From the NCBI RefSeq assembly GCF_000002425.4, contig NC_037272.1, forward strand, positions 13,280,174 to 13,344,173: a stretch of 64,000 nt of DNA, given 5' to 3'. The DNA is from Physcomitrium patens (Eukaryota > Streptophyta > Bryopsida > Funariales > Funariaceae). Numbering within the stretch: the stretch's first letter is position 1; each line of letters begins with the position of its first letter. The position numbers and the translations under genes were made by a program. Shown here piece after piece: positions 35,546 through 47,368 of the stretch. The notes below the pieces were generated by a model that ran no database searches, was not told where the DNA came from, and saw nothing but the letters and a program-made list of their open reading frames with translations.

Positions 35546-35777
35546 AAATTAAAAATATATTTTTTTTTACTATATTTCAAATTGTATTGATAATTTCAAG
35601 TAAATAATGATTGAAAAAATTAAATATCAAAGTAGAATAATTGTACTTACAAAAACTATACCATATATTTAATGTTTCTAGTATCATTGTACTTTGTAAT
35701 TCAATTCAATCATCAAACATATCTACTTCAAAATCTCAATGATTTTTTAAAATATATCATATATATCCCTCAAATAT

Positions 35778-35950
35778 GTTGAAATATCAAGAATATCCAT
35801 GTATTCTTGATAATAGCAAATATATCCCTCATATTTATGATAATAGCAATTGTATCCTTGTTGATAATAAGGTATCATCAATATAATTGTCATCTAAGGC
35901 TTAGACCACAAATTGTGTAAATTTTGTCGCACTCATTTTTATCTTTTCAA
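35778..35950 (+). repeat. Left arm of an ~170-base inverted repeat
   Basis: Begins GTTGAAATATCAAGAATATCC and reads on through GATAATAGCAAATATAT and AAGGTAT...GGCTTA...AAATTTTG. The same string of motifs occurs reverse-complemented at about 47200-47368. The arms are imperfect (roughly three quarters alike by eye). Between them lie about 450 bases of other DNA and the copia element. Confidence 0.55.
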
Positions 35951-36487
35951 GAATTGGAAAAATCTTACATCTTTTTCTTCTATCAATTTGTGAGTTACAC
36001 ATCATATTGTAGATTCTTGATAGTGCCATTGCTTCTTTTTTTCTTGCAATACTCTTCACCACACTTACTCACCATACAACTACTCTTGTTTGCATTTCAC
36101 TATTCCAAACCTTCTCCACTCCTCTTATTTTAACTCCAATTTCCTTCACTTAACAAAATCAATTCTCCAATGTATTCTTCCACATTTATTCAACCAATAG
36201 GCCATTCTGCATCCAAAGCTCTTGTAAAATACTATTAAGGCTATTAATTCACAAGCAAAGCATAAGAAAGACTCACCTACAATCACATGGTGATGTTGTA
36301 CTATTCCTAAAGCATAATGCAGTAGATGCATGATATTATAAGGGAATAGATTTGTAGAACTAAATACACTCAAACCATCCTCTAGGTAAGCAAACTTCTT
36401 CTATTGCTTGAGGAACAATATGAGCTTTTGAGGTTGACAAAATGCTCCAAAAACAAGCCACTTCCACATTTATATTTTATAAAGTAG

Positions 36488-36964
36488 TATCACGGACACA
36501 AAAATACAGGCTCGAGATCTAACAAGAAGTTCAAGAAGAACTGGCAAGAACTAGATTAATCATATGAATACAAGAACAACACCAGAGAGGTGAGCTAGAG
36601 CTTCAAGAGATGTGTTGTCGAGACTAAAAAACTCTTCAGCCTCGATTCCAATATATACTCCTATTTAGGAAGCTTTTCAAGCAACTTCTACCAACTAGGA
36701 AGCTTCTCAAGCAACTTCCACCAACTAGGAAGCTTCTCAAGCGACTTCCACAAACTAGGAAGCTTTTCAAGTAACTTCCACCAACTAAGAAGCTTCTCAA
36801 GCAACTTCTATCAACTAGGAAGCTTCTCAAGCAACTTCCACCAACTAAGAAGCTTCTCAAGCAACTTCTACCAACTATGAAGCTTCTAGAAGGTTCTAGA
36901 GACTTGCTTCTAGAAGGTTCCAGAGACTTGCTTCTAGAAGGTTCTAAGGACTATGTCCCTAACA
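36488..36964 (-). repeat. 3' LTR of E2
   Basis: 477 bases with TATA-like run at 36650-36657 (minus-strand transcription), predicted RNA start segment at 36615-36625, a seven-unit 30-base tandem array at 36667-36876, and a heat-shock-type run GAAGCTTCTAGAAGGTTC at 36879-36896. Polypurine tract complement follows at 36965-36980. Confidence 0.92.
36667..36876. repeat. Seven 30-base tandem repeats in E2 LTR
   Basis: Unit AGGAAGCTTCTCAAGCAACT followed by TCTACCAACT, seven copies with small changes and identical period. Each unit holds GAAGCTTC, two inverted heat-shock half sites. The frame it happens to leave open (MRSFLVGGSC-like) is a by-product of the array and not a gene. Confidence 0.9.
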
Positions 36965-37014
36965 TCACCCCCTCTTTTAGCTTTGAGGTCTCTGAGAAGC
37001 AATATTATTGTTAA

Positions 37015-37368
37015 TCAATACCAACACAAGAAAATAAAGATCTGTCACATAATGTCTGCTATGAACTCCAACTGTTATTTACGAGGCAAGTGGTTCATCA
37101 GCCCTTGAAGCCAACGGTAGTGGCCCACGCCTTCGACTTCTGACCAAGCATGAACTTCCGTGTCCTCATTGTAAAATTGTCCTGCAAACATGCCTTTTGG
37201 CTGACCATCATAAGCAGGCTTGGACTCAAATACAATCACCAGTGATCAGTTACTCGGTATCCTCCGTCGTCATCATGGTATAGGCGGTTTTTCATCTCGG
37301 GGTTGCCTTCGTGAACTAGTCTGTTGAGATAACCTGACTAGCATAGTATCTATCTCTTGGCTATCCAT
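37015..37368 (-). pseudogene. Additional reading frame downstream of the chromodomain (E2)
   Basis: 354 bases, exactly the length of the E1 counterpart at 16229-16582. It shares MDSQEIDTM at the start and TEVHAWSEVEGVGHYRW later. Sits between pol and the polypurine tract. Not whole. No recognised domain. Confidence 0.45.
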
Positions 37369-37539
37369 ATCAGAAGGCTATTGAAAAAATTTTACTTTAT
37401 CAACTACGAGTTTTGATGGTGCTCTCCTGCTTTCTTATATTCTTGAGTGAGCAAGCTTCAAAAGGAAGCTATCGTCAAATCGGCTTAGGTTTATGAGGAT
37501 GTTGTTGATGAAACTCCTGTACCTTTTGTGGCGCATTGG

Positions 37540-40500
37540 CAAGATTTTAAGCTGCTTCCCACATTCGCTCATTAATGTCATAGTCGCACCAATGAACAAG
37601 ATACTCCAACTTGCCCCACCTTTGTCGTGAATCCAATACCTTTTTGACCTCGTATTTCTCGTGGTTCTTCATCTCAATACTAGGTGGCGAACATTGCACT
37701 CTTCCAGGAAAAGACGACTCTCGATAAGGCTCCAACACAGAAACATGAAAGATTGGATGTACCTTCATAGAAGCAGGTAATTCCTGATGGTACGCCACTG
37801 GATTGATTTGCTTCTGGATGATAAATGGTCTCAATCTTCGATAGTCCAACTTATCACATAGTTGCTTGGTCTTGATATTTCGTCGAAGAAGCCATGCTTT
37901 ATTTCCAATTTTGAAAGTAGGTGCTTGATTCCGAAATCTATCTGTAGACACCTCGTAGGATTCTTGAGCGGATTGTAATTGAAGCTTCAACATATTTTGA
38001 AGCTTTGATAGTTGTTTCGCAAATCTTTCAGCTACTAGATTGTTATTTGTTGGCAGACTCAATAAATCAAGCTTCGGATGATATCCATAGTTGGAAAAGA
38101 ATGGTGTGTATTAAGTCAACGCATGGAGGGTGTTGTTATATGCAAACTCGGCTAGCGACAGATATGCGGTCGAATCGTCTTGTTGATAGTTGATACTGCA
38201 TCATAAGTATTGTTCTAAGACTTGGTTCATCCGTTCCGTTTGGCCATCAGTTTGGGGATGGAAAGTCGAAGAAAGCTTGATATCCACCTTCAGTATCTTA
38301 AAAAGAGATCTCCAAAACTTTGATACGAACTGGGTTCCTCGATCTGATAAGATATCATCTGGTAGTCCATGATATCGATACACATTATCAAAAAAGAGCC
38401 TTGCTGTGACTTCATTGGACGATGTCTTCTTGCAAGGAACAAAGTGCGCCATCTTTGTAAGCCGATCTATCACGACAAAGATGTTGTCAAATGAGTTCGA
38501 TGATGGCAGGTCCATGATGAAGTCTATGGAAACTGGAGACCATGGTCGACGTAGAATCGGTAATGGTTGTAGAAGTCCATAAGGGCGATGTCTAGGATTC
38601 TTCGATCTTGAACAAATATAGAAGGAGGTGACAAAATTTTTCACATCCTTCTACATTTGGGGCCACCAAAAATCTCGAGAAATAAGCTCCAAGGTCTTGT
38701 TGAATCAAAAATGTCCCACAGTTGGAAAATTCTGGCGAGATTGAAGAACTCGAAGTCGTGCTAGTCCTTTTGGAATATACAACCGCTCCTCAAAGTATAA
38801 AAGATCTCCCTCCACCTTGAACTTGTCATCATTCGTATGCTGCTTGATATCAATGGCTACTGGATCTTCAATGGTTACAGCACATACCTGATTGAAGAAG
38901 TCAGCATCAATTGGCACAATAGTAGCACAAAGCCGAAATTGCTCTGGCTTCAATAACATTGTACATTATTGATCAAACGCTGCTTCTCCAGCCTTTGGTC
39001 CAAGATACGTTTTCTTCGATAAGGCATCAGATAATCCTTGCTGCTCTCCAGGTCGATAAGTGATAACAAAATCGAATCTAGATAGGAACATACTCCACCG
39101 AGCTTGACGTCGATTTAGAACTTGAGCCGACATGAAATACTCCAAATTCTTGTGATCAATGTATATGGTCACAGGGTGTGCAGCTCCTTCAAGAAAGTGA
39201 TGCCATTCGTGGAAAGAATCCACTATAGCAAGAAGTTCCTTATCGTGGATCTCATAATTGATTTCAGCAGCAGAGAACTTTCAAAAATAAAATGCAACAG
39301 GATGGAGCTTCTTGTCTTCTATCATTTATGAAAGTACAGCTCGCAAAGCAAAATCCGAAGCATCAGCTTCTAAATAAAAGGCCTTTGTAAAGTCTGGATG
39401 TACCAAGATTGGAGCCGTAGTAAATACCGTCTTCAGGTCTTGAAACACCTTCTTTGCTAGAGGTCTCCATTCCAGCTTATCCTTGCATGTCAATCAAGTG
39501 AGAGGAGCAGCAACTTGAGAGTAATTCTTGATGAAGGTTCGATAGAAGTTAGCAAAGCCAAGAAAGCATTGTACGTCTCTAATCGTCTTCAGAACCTCCC
39601 AAGACATGATTGCTTCCACCTTCTTGGGATCCATCTTCAAGCCTTCCATAGTCGCAACGAACCCCAAAAACTCCATCTCCATTTGGTGAAATAAATACTT
39701 TTCCAACTTAGCATATAGTCCTTGCTTGCATAGTTTCTCCAAGATCAAACGAACGTGCTTTTCATCCTCTTCCTCATTTTTGGAGAATATCAAAATATCA
39801 TCCAAGTAGATGACAATAAAATCATCAAGGTGCTTCCGAAAAATATCGTTCATCATATGTTGGAAGACCGCTGGAGCATTGGTAAGACCAAAGGGCATGA
39901 CATTATATTCAAAATGGCCATACCTTGTACGGAATGTTGTCTTCCACTCATCTCCTTCCTTGATTCGTACGAGGTTGTAAGCTCTCTTTACATCAATTTT
40001 TGTAAAGATTCTTGTATATCCAAGTTCTTCTAAGAGACCAGAAATCAAGCGTAATGGGTAACGATTCTTCTTTGTTATCTTGGTGAGGCCTCGATAGTCC
40101 ACGCACATCCGCAACGAGCCATCTTTCTTCTTCATAAATAAGATGGGTGCCTCAATTGACGATTTTGAATGACGGATGAAGTTCTTGGCTAGATTCTTGT
40201 CGATGTACTTTCGCAACTCCGCCAACTCCGTCTGCAATAGATTGTAGATTGGGCCAATAGGTGGTTGTGCTCCTTCCTGCAAGTCTATGGCACAATCCTA
40301 TGGTCGGTGTTCGCGTAGCATGTCGACATTCTTCTTTTGAAACTTGTCTTTAAAATCCTTATATTGCTTCGGTAAACTTGTTGTTGAGATCTTCTCTCCG
40401 GTAGTTGGAGCCATATAAATGACAAATGGTGTGCCTTCCTTGGATGATCTTATAAACAATCTTGCTCCAATGAATAAGGATTTCTCTATTTGAGGTTTTC

Positions 40501-40870
40501 TACTAGGCTTGCTCTTGGATGATTTTGTGGGAAAGGTCATCTTCCGCAACCTCCAATCTATGGATGGGTTATGCTTTTCCAACCAGGAAAGACCAAGAAT
40601 AATAGGATTTGATGGAGTTCTAATAATATTGAAAATAATATGGCTACTATGGCCCTTAAACATCACTTCTATAGGTTCTGATTCATGGGTGACACTACCA
40701 GACAATAAAGGTCGCCCATCTATGACCTCAACGTGAATAGGTTTGGATTTTTGTACTAAAAGGATCTTATGATGCTTTGTAAATTCTTCGTCTAAGAAAC
40801 AAGCAGATGCTCTTGAATCTAATAATGCTAAGGTTCTCAGTTTTTGACGGCCAATAAACAAAAGGATTGT
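37540..40870 (-). pseudogene. E2 pol region: PR-RT-RNase H-IN-chromodomain
   Basis: Protease about 40570-40860 (LRTLALLDSRASACF). Reverse transcriptase about 39500-40240 ([47 protein letters not shown]). RNase H about 39000-39370 ([21 protein letters not shown]). Integrase zinc-binding and core about 38060-38740 (CSRSKNPRHRPYGLLQPLP, ILSDRGTQFVSKFW, HPQTDGQTERMNQ). GPY/F-like segment and chromodomain about 37550-37920 (YEVKKVLDSRQRWGKLEYLV). Near-identical domain sequence to E1 shows a common recent source. Broken. Confidence 0.9.
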
Positions 40871-41009
40871 AAATCAAAGGGCAGGTTGAGCAGAAAGAAA
40901 AGAAACTGGTTGTTGTTGCGATATTTCACTGTCCAGTCGCACGGTTCCTATTGTGGCTGGGCATCCTCGTTTTCTTGAACAAATGCGTCCTTGGTCCTGA
41001 TAATGCGTC

Positions 41010-41975
41010 GATTTTACTTCTTGGGGTAATTTCCAACTTTGTGGCCTTCTTCACCGCAATATAAGCATAGACCTTCCTCCATACGTCGCTTTTTTTCTTT
41101 TAGAGTAAGGGATTTGACACGTACCACATCAATTTGCATGTCTTCTACCTCTGAATATGAATTCACGCTGCTTGTTGACATAGTTGAGGCGTGACGAACC
41201 ATATGTTGTCTTGAGTGTTGGTCTTGGCGACGTTGGAATAGGCGATTATCGGACTTCACAGCTTGACTAATAGTTTCGTTGAGCGTTCATGGATTAGGAA
41301 GAGTTAACAGCAAATCCTTCACATCGTCCCTTAAACTCGAATAGAATTGACTCATCAATGCTTCTTCATCCCAATTGATGTCGCATGCTAGTTGCCTGAA
41401 ATCCGATGCATAGACTGATGTAGAGCGCATCCCTTGTCGTAGTGACCGAATCTTTGTTGTAGCCCATCGAACCTTCTCGTGTTCACGAAATGCTTCCGCA
41501 AACGCCTCCAAAAAGATTTCAAAGTTGTTTAGTATGGATGATCGTTTCTCAAACAAAGGAGCAAACCATGATAGAGCTTGCCCTGTAAGTAAGGTTTCAA
41601 CAAGCCCAACACGTGACTCCTCCGTTGGATAGCATTCGGGCTGTAAAACTGTTATCAATCTGATTTGATTGACGAATCCTTGAAACTTGGAACGCGTACC
41701 ATCGAACTTATCCGGAAGGCTAACTCGGGGCTCCTTATGTTGTAGAACTAATGGTGCTTGTCGAACCTGAGGTAAAATTGCTTCTCCAAGTATAGAAGTT
41801 TGAGGCTAGTGCAACCTAGATTGTGCCATCCTAGATGCTCCATCATTATGAAGCCTTGCCATGACTCCTTTAATATCTGCAATTCTTTGCGATAACATAT
41901 CGAGGGCATTCATGATAGCATCCAACTTGGACTCCGAACTTTCCGTCATACTAATGTCTTGGCCTCCGACCATTC
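41010..41975 (-). pseudogene. E2 gag region
   Basis: Capsid-type sequence about 41280-41975 (WFAPLFEKRSSILNNFEIFL, IRSLRQGMRSTSVYASDF) and zinc knuckle CLYCGEEGHKVGN at about 41020-41080. Same plan as E1. Confidence 0.85.
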
Positions 41976-42240
41976 TAAGAGAAGGACAGAAATGACTCTA
42001 CAAGAAGACAATATTGGTTTAGAAGAGGGTACTCCGCAACCTCTAAAATGCCTTAAGAGCTTCAAAAAAAGGGGTAATCCACTCTTTCCAAGAAGAATAA
42101 GACTCCAATATTGTAACAAAAGAAGTATCAGTTTAGAGGAGGGTAATCCGCAACCTCTAAAATGCTAGTACACCTTCAAGCAGAGGGGTAATCCACACTC
42201 TAACGAGGAAGAAACTAGCTCTGATATTTGAGGTGAGTTC

Positions 42241-42251
42241 AGTCTCAATAA
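42241..42251 (-). promoter_or_regulatory. Putative self-primed primer-binding site (E2)
   Basis: AGTCTCAATAA lies two bases inside the 5' LTR edge. Ten of 11 bases pair with 42381-42391 (TTGTTGAGACT) at the predicted RNA start of the adjacent LTR. E1 has a G-C pair at one position where the E2 5' LTR and this site have an A-T pair, so that position changed on both sides. Confidence 0.55.
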
Positions 42252-42253
42252 AC

Positions 42254-42730
42254 TGACATGGACACAAAAATACAAGCTCGAGATCTAACAAGAAGTTCAA
42301 GAAGAACTGGCAAGAACTAGATTAATCATATGAATACAAGAACAATACTAGAGAAGTGAGCTAGAACTCCAAGAGATGTGTTGTTGAGACTGAAGAACTC
42401 TTCAGCCTTGATTCCAATATATACTCCTATTTAGGAAGCTTCTCAAGCAACTTCTACCAACTAGGAAGCTTCTCAAGCAACTTCCACCAACTAGGAAGCT
42501 TTTCAAGCGACTTCTTCCAACTAAGAAGCTTCTCAAGCGACTTCCACCAAATAAGAAGCTTCTTAAGCAACTTCTACCAACTAAGAAGCTTCTCAAGCAA
42601 CTTCCACCAACTAGGAAGCTTCTCAAGCAACTTCTATCAACTAGGAAGCTTCTAGAAGGTTCTAGAGACTTGCTTCTAGAAGGTTCTAGAAACTTGTCTG
42701 TAGAAGGTTCTAAGGACTATGTCACTAACA
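42254..42730 (-). repeat. 5' LTR of E2
   Basis: 477 bases followed by the AGTAG duplication. TATA-like run at about 42417-42423, seven 30-base repeats at 42433-42642, heat-shock-type runs at 42645-42662 and 42674-42691. Confidence 0.92.
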
Positions 42731-42735
42731 AGTAG

Positions 42736-42966
42736 ATTCAATATTTTCATATAGACACAATGTATAAAAAAATAAACTTTTATTTATTTACTCAACGTAA
42801 TTAAGAACTCAAAGACAATTCTTTAGTGACAAAGAAATTGATAGTTTTTAATTATTCTCTCTTTGAAGCTAGTATGAATTGTACAATGAACTTCACAAAA
42901 TAGGCAAAAATTCAAAGAATACTAGATATAACAAATGTAGAATGTAAATGGATGTTTTATCCAATA
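42736..42966 (-). repeat. Copia 3' LTR, distal piece
   Basis: Matches 46960-47193 along its length (ATATTTTCATAT, CTAGATATAACAAATG-like, ending TTTTATCCAATA). The rest of this LTR lies left of E2, before 36483. Confidence 0.75.
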
Positions 42967-45900
42967 CTTTAACTCATCCATAAACATTATACAAAGAACG
43001 CTACTCTATCTTCTCTTACTCATTCTTGTGGAATGGTCAAAAGCCAAGAAAGTCACAAAATTATTTAAACTGATCACATGGTGATGATTTGGTTATAATA
43101 TCCATGAATTGATCCTTCATATGAATATACTAATAATCCATTAAGTTTTGTTCATAGTATTCTTAATTGGCAAAGTATTTAATGTTGATATACTAAGTAC
43201 ATTGGTAATATTCAAGATTTTTCACAAGGATTATTGCAACTTAATTGTCATAATGAACAACAATTGGTTGTTGTTGTGTCATAGCTAAGGATTGGAGTAG
43301 TTGACACAACCAAGTAATTTCTTTGGTAGTGTAATGGAGGCCATAGTGTTTTATTTGTTTTAGATACCCCATTGTCCTTTTCACTGTTGTCCATTGACTT
43401 TGATGTGATTTTTCATGAAATAATGAAACCTTTTTCACAACATAAGCTGTATCGGGTCTTGTAATTGTAGTTATGGTGGCGTATATGAAAGAGCGGACGG
43501 CTTGTCAATAGGGAACGGAGACTTCGGGATCAGCAAGGAGCATTGATTTCCAAAATTTAGCATGAGTGTCGGCAGGGGTGGATACCTCATGTGCATCATG
43601 TAAGCCGAAACAAACAAGTACGTCGGTGATGTAGCGTAGATTTCAATTATTGTATGGAGATCACCATTATTACAATAAATACAAGAATCTGCAACGCTTG
43701 TGAGTAAATAGAATTATTTGAGGAAAGTAGAAATACAGATATTCCATCAGTGTGTGGATTGGCGTAGGCTATATATGCTTTTATTTAAATGACAGCAGTA
43801 CGAGGGTTTGTTCGGGTCGATATAATCTTGAGATTGCATCATATATATTTCTTCTATTAATTCTCTATTGAGAAATGGGGTCCCAATGTCGAAGTGTTGG
43901 AGGTGCATGCCTTTTACTGCAACAATGGTGAAGATAGCTCGAATGGATTCATAATGAATGACAGGGGAATGTGTCTTGGTGAAGTCAACACCAAGTTTTT
44001 GTGTAAAACCTTTCGCAAGTAAACGCTCTTTATACTTCTGAATTGCGCCATTTGGTTTGTATTTAACTTTATTAATCCATTTATTTCAAACAAGCTTGCA
44101 GTGTATTGGGTTTGGGACAAAGTCCCACATATTGTTCTCAATGATTGAATGATACTCTCGATCCATTGCCTCTTTCTATGAAGCAAAATCTGTAGAAGAA
44201 AGTGCTTTGTCGTATGATTGCGGTTTATCAATGTATGCTCCAAAAGATGCAAGGAGTGCCTCAGATTCTGATGTAGAAGTTATTAATTGAGAAGAACTTC
44301 AAGATGACATGGTTGCTTCAAATGAGGTAGGAGTTGTAGTCGAAGTAAGGATTCGTAGTGTAGTGAGCATGATTTCTTGTGAGGACTAGAATTTTGGTTA
44401 AAATTGTTCTTCTATGTCATCTATGTCAGAGAGATGTTGTATTGATTCGGAATGAAGAAATGGGAGATTAGTATCATGAATATTAGGAGCAGCTTGTGAA
44501 TAGATTCAATCTTCCACTGACAAAGTGTGTCCTCCCACTGACCTAGTGTGTCCTCTCACTAACAAAGTATTTTGTATTGACTATCACCTTGTTATCGATT
44601 GTGTCCTCCTATTGATGCTGTCGAGGCTGGATTGAGTTCTGTTGGAGTGTTTAATGGAAAAATAGTATTTCGTAGAACATGAGTAGGGGGATGATAAGAA
44701 ATAGAATGATCAGTTGTTTGTGAATCTTTCATTGGTACGAGAGGTTCAGGTTGGGCATGTACATTTGTGTTTTGATTGTCCAAAGGAAAGAAAACCTAGT
44801 TTTTACGACCTGGATCATGTTGAAAGTGTGTCAAGAATTTTTCAGATGCTTCGTCGCTTTTGTAATCACAGCTCTCTATAATTTTATCATTGGTTGGATT
44901 CTAGAAGCGATATGTACGGCTTGTGTTGGAGTAGCCAACAAAGAACTTTTGTAAACTTCTGGATTCGAGCTTCATGCGGCATTCTTTGTAAACATAAACC
45001 CAAGAGAGAGAGCCGAAGATCCTATAATGTTGAACAGGTAGTTTCTGTCCGAACTAGGCTTCGTGCGGGGTGATATCTCTTAGTTGTTGATTAATAGTTC
45101 TATTGAAAAGATATACAGTAGTGTTGACAGCTTCAGCTCAGAGTTTCGTGGGGAGATCTTTTGAATGTAGTAAGCAGGAAGTCATCTCCAAAACAGTTCG
45201 ATTATCGCGTTCAATATATCCATTCTGTTGTGGTGTACAAGGCACACTTATTTGTCAAATGATGTAGTTGTCGTTTAAGAATTTGTCAAAAGCTGTATCA
45301 CAGAACCCGCAACCTTGATCTGTGCGCATTGCTAGCACATCGTGTCCAGTGACTTGTTTAATAGTGTTGACAACTTATTGAAAGTAAGGTAGGGCCTCTG
45401 ATTTTTGTTTGACAAAGTGCACAAAGTGACATGTGGTGGCATTGTCTTTGTACAAAATGTAATAAAAAGATCCGCTCAGTGATGCATTTGATTTCTTGCC
45501 TGATACATCTCCATGAATCAATTGTCTTGGAAGTGTGCTGTGCACCTTATCTGGATCATGTTTGTATGAAGATTTTTGTTGTTTTCTTTTCATACAACCC
45601 TTGCATGGATGTCAAAGGGAGTCGATTGTAGAAAGCGTGAAATTATTTTAACCTCTTTAGCGACTCATCCGGTGTATTATCTGCAAGTTTACTTGGCACA
45701 TCTTTTTGTGCCACATTTGAAGTTCAGAGGTTGAATTGGAAGTAAAAAGACCATCCAGATCTGATATATGAGTAAGATTACTTGATGTTGAGGAAAGACC
45801 ATGTTGTCAATAAGGCATCTGAAGAGGAAGAGGTTTGTGCAAGATAACAACCTGAATGCTTAGCTGATAAAGCTTGCTGGATCTGGTACCCTTAAGTACC

Positions 45901-46939
45901 ACTTTCCCTGTTGTTCTAAATTTGCATCGACCAGGATAAGTTATAAATGAGATGTTTTGTTCTGAAACGAGGCCAATCAAAAATAGATTTTGTTTAAGTT
46001 GCGATATGTAGAGCACTTTTTGAATGATTGCTGGCTGGGATGCATCGTCAATTAGACATTGAATATGAATAAATCTTCTGCCTTGAACCCATACTTTTGT
46101 ATTTTCAGCAATTTGTATGCTATGAATGCCTTCAAGTATATGTTTTCTTGATAAAAACCAATTGTATCTATCCATCATATGTTCGCTCACTCAGCTATCA
46201 GCACACCATGTATCTATAGTAGTTTCAGCAATATATGCATGGCTATAGAGATGAATATAAACAACAAAAGCAATATTGTTGTCAGAAATAAATCATGATT
46301 CATCTTCAGAAGTAGTGGATATACCCATGCTTTCAGCAATATTTGCATCACTCATGCTTCATCAATCCTTTGTGGATCTTTTCCATGCATCCTTTTTGCT
46401 TTGGCTTTGTATAGTTGGCCAACCTATGTCCAATTTTATGACAATTAGAGCACTTGGTTCTTACTTTCAAATCAGGTATGTATGTGATATTACTTTGTTG
46501 TTGCTCCTTTTTAAGAGGTGTAGTTGATAGAGTGTTTGAATGAGTAAAGAAGGCTTGATTGGCATAGAATTCATTACTTCCTTGACTCTGAAGAAAGCTT
46601 TCATGCCATAAAAGTCTCAAGTTGGAGACATTGAACCATGCTGCAATTATACTGTTAAAATTACCATTGAACCATTGAACATCTTCACTAGTATTATGTC
46701 TTGCTTGCCCATATTGTAGTATGAAGAAGAAATGGTAAGTGGATAGAGTAAAGCATATTCTAAAATACAAAATCAAGAAGTGAAATCAAGATTGATGGAG
46801 AATTCAAGTTGGACTAGAAATTCAAATTTGATAGAAAATTCAAAATATAGAAAATTTGAATTGATAGAGAATTTGAGTTTGACAAAGAGTTTGAGAGGGG
46901 ATGGAAACTTCATCAACTTAGCATAGCATATTTATAATT

Positions 46940-47193
46940 AGGGCCCATAACCTAAAGCAAATTAAATATTTTCATATGGAATCAATGTATAATTGAAAGC
47001 AAGTCTTTATTTATTTACACAAGATGTCTAAGAGTTCAGAGACAATTCTCTAGTAACAAATAAACTGACATTTTCTAATTTTCTTCACTTTGAAACTAGT
47101 TTGAATTGCACAATGAACTTCATGAAATAGGTGGGAGTTCAAAAAACACTAGATGTAACAAATGGAGAATATAAATAAATATTTCATCCAACA
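46940..47193 (-). repeat. Copia 5' LTR
   Basis: Right LTR of the copia element; inner edge approximate. Ends on the plus strand ATTTCATCCAACA, the complement of a TGTTGGATG start. The adjoining TTCTA (47194-47198) also occurs at 36399-36403 and may be the target duplication. Confidence 0.65.
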
Positions 47194-47199
47194 TTCTAA

Positions 47200-47368
47200 G
47201 TTGAAAAGAGATCTGCCAAAATTTGTGCGGCTCATGATTTAAGCCGTAGATACACTAAACAAGAAATATTAGTAATACCTTATCACCAATGAGGGTATAT
47301 TTGCTATTATCACAAAATTGAAAGATATATTTGCTATTATGAAAAATACATGGATATTCTTAATCAAC
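47200..47368 (-). repeat. Right arm of the ~170-base inverted repeat
   Basis: Reverse complement of the left arm at 35778-35950, ending ...ATGGATATTCTTAATCAAC at 47368. It lies between the copia LTR and the GC-richer island. Confidence 0.55.

Larger units (their letters stand above)
32346..35777. other. AT-rich intergenic stretch, no gene seen
   Basis: About 3.4 kb of very AT-rich DNA with several microsatellites: ATT repeats at 32547-32570, AT runs at 32986-33011, 33312-33350 and 35506-35542. Short open frames, such as 34276-34479 on the plus strand (67 codons), resemble nothing I know. Confidence 0.55.
36488..42730 (-). mobile_element. Ty3/gypsy chromovirus E2 (family A)
   Basis: 6243-base minus-strand sister of E1 with LTRs 36488-36964 and 42254-42730, both 477 bases, and the 5-base duplication AGTAG at 36483-36487 and 42731-42735. 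It sits in the 3' LTR of the copia element. The LTRs differ at roughly 30 positions by eye, so E2 is older than E1. The same parts are present in the same order. It is broken in more places than E1 but structurally complete. Confidence 0.93.
36400..47193 (-). mobile_element. Ty1/copia retrotransposon carrying a Ty3 insertion
   Basis: Minus-strand element; left edge approximate. The right LTR ends at 47193 with the complement of TGTTGGATG, a common copia LTR start. The left LTR is cut in two by E2 (pieces before 36487 and 42736-42966). Parts from high to low coordinate: gag with zinc knuckle CSNCHKIGHRLANY about 46350-46780; protease and gag-pre-integrase side about 45640-46200 (TKVWVQGRRF); integrase about 44780-45640 (RQLIHGDVSGKKSN, SRSLQKFFVGYSN equivalents); reverse transcriptase about 43440-44250; RNase H about 43240-43440 (WTTVKRTMGYLKQIKHYGLHY). 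Integrase before reverse transcriptase marks copia. Broken in many places; LTRs clearly diverged. Confidence 0.82.

Noticed and set aside
36636-36860. Open frames reading MRSFLVGGSCLRSFL-type repeats (also 42402-42626) as a repeat protein
   Set aside because: They are translations of the 30-base LTR array, whose period is a multiple of three. They have no start context and lie in LTR promoter DNA.
36667-36876. CRISPR-like array
   Set aside because: Units are contiguous 30-base tandem repeats without unique spacers, in a plant LTR.
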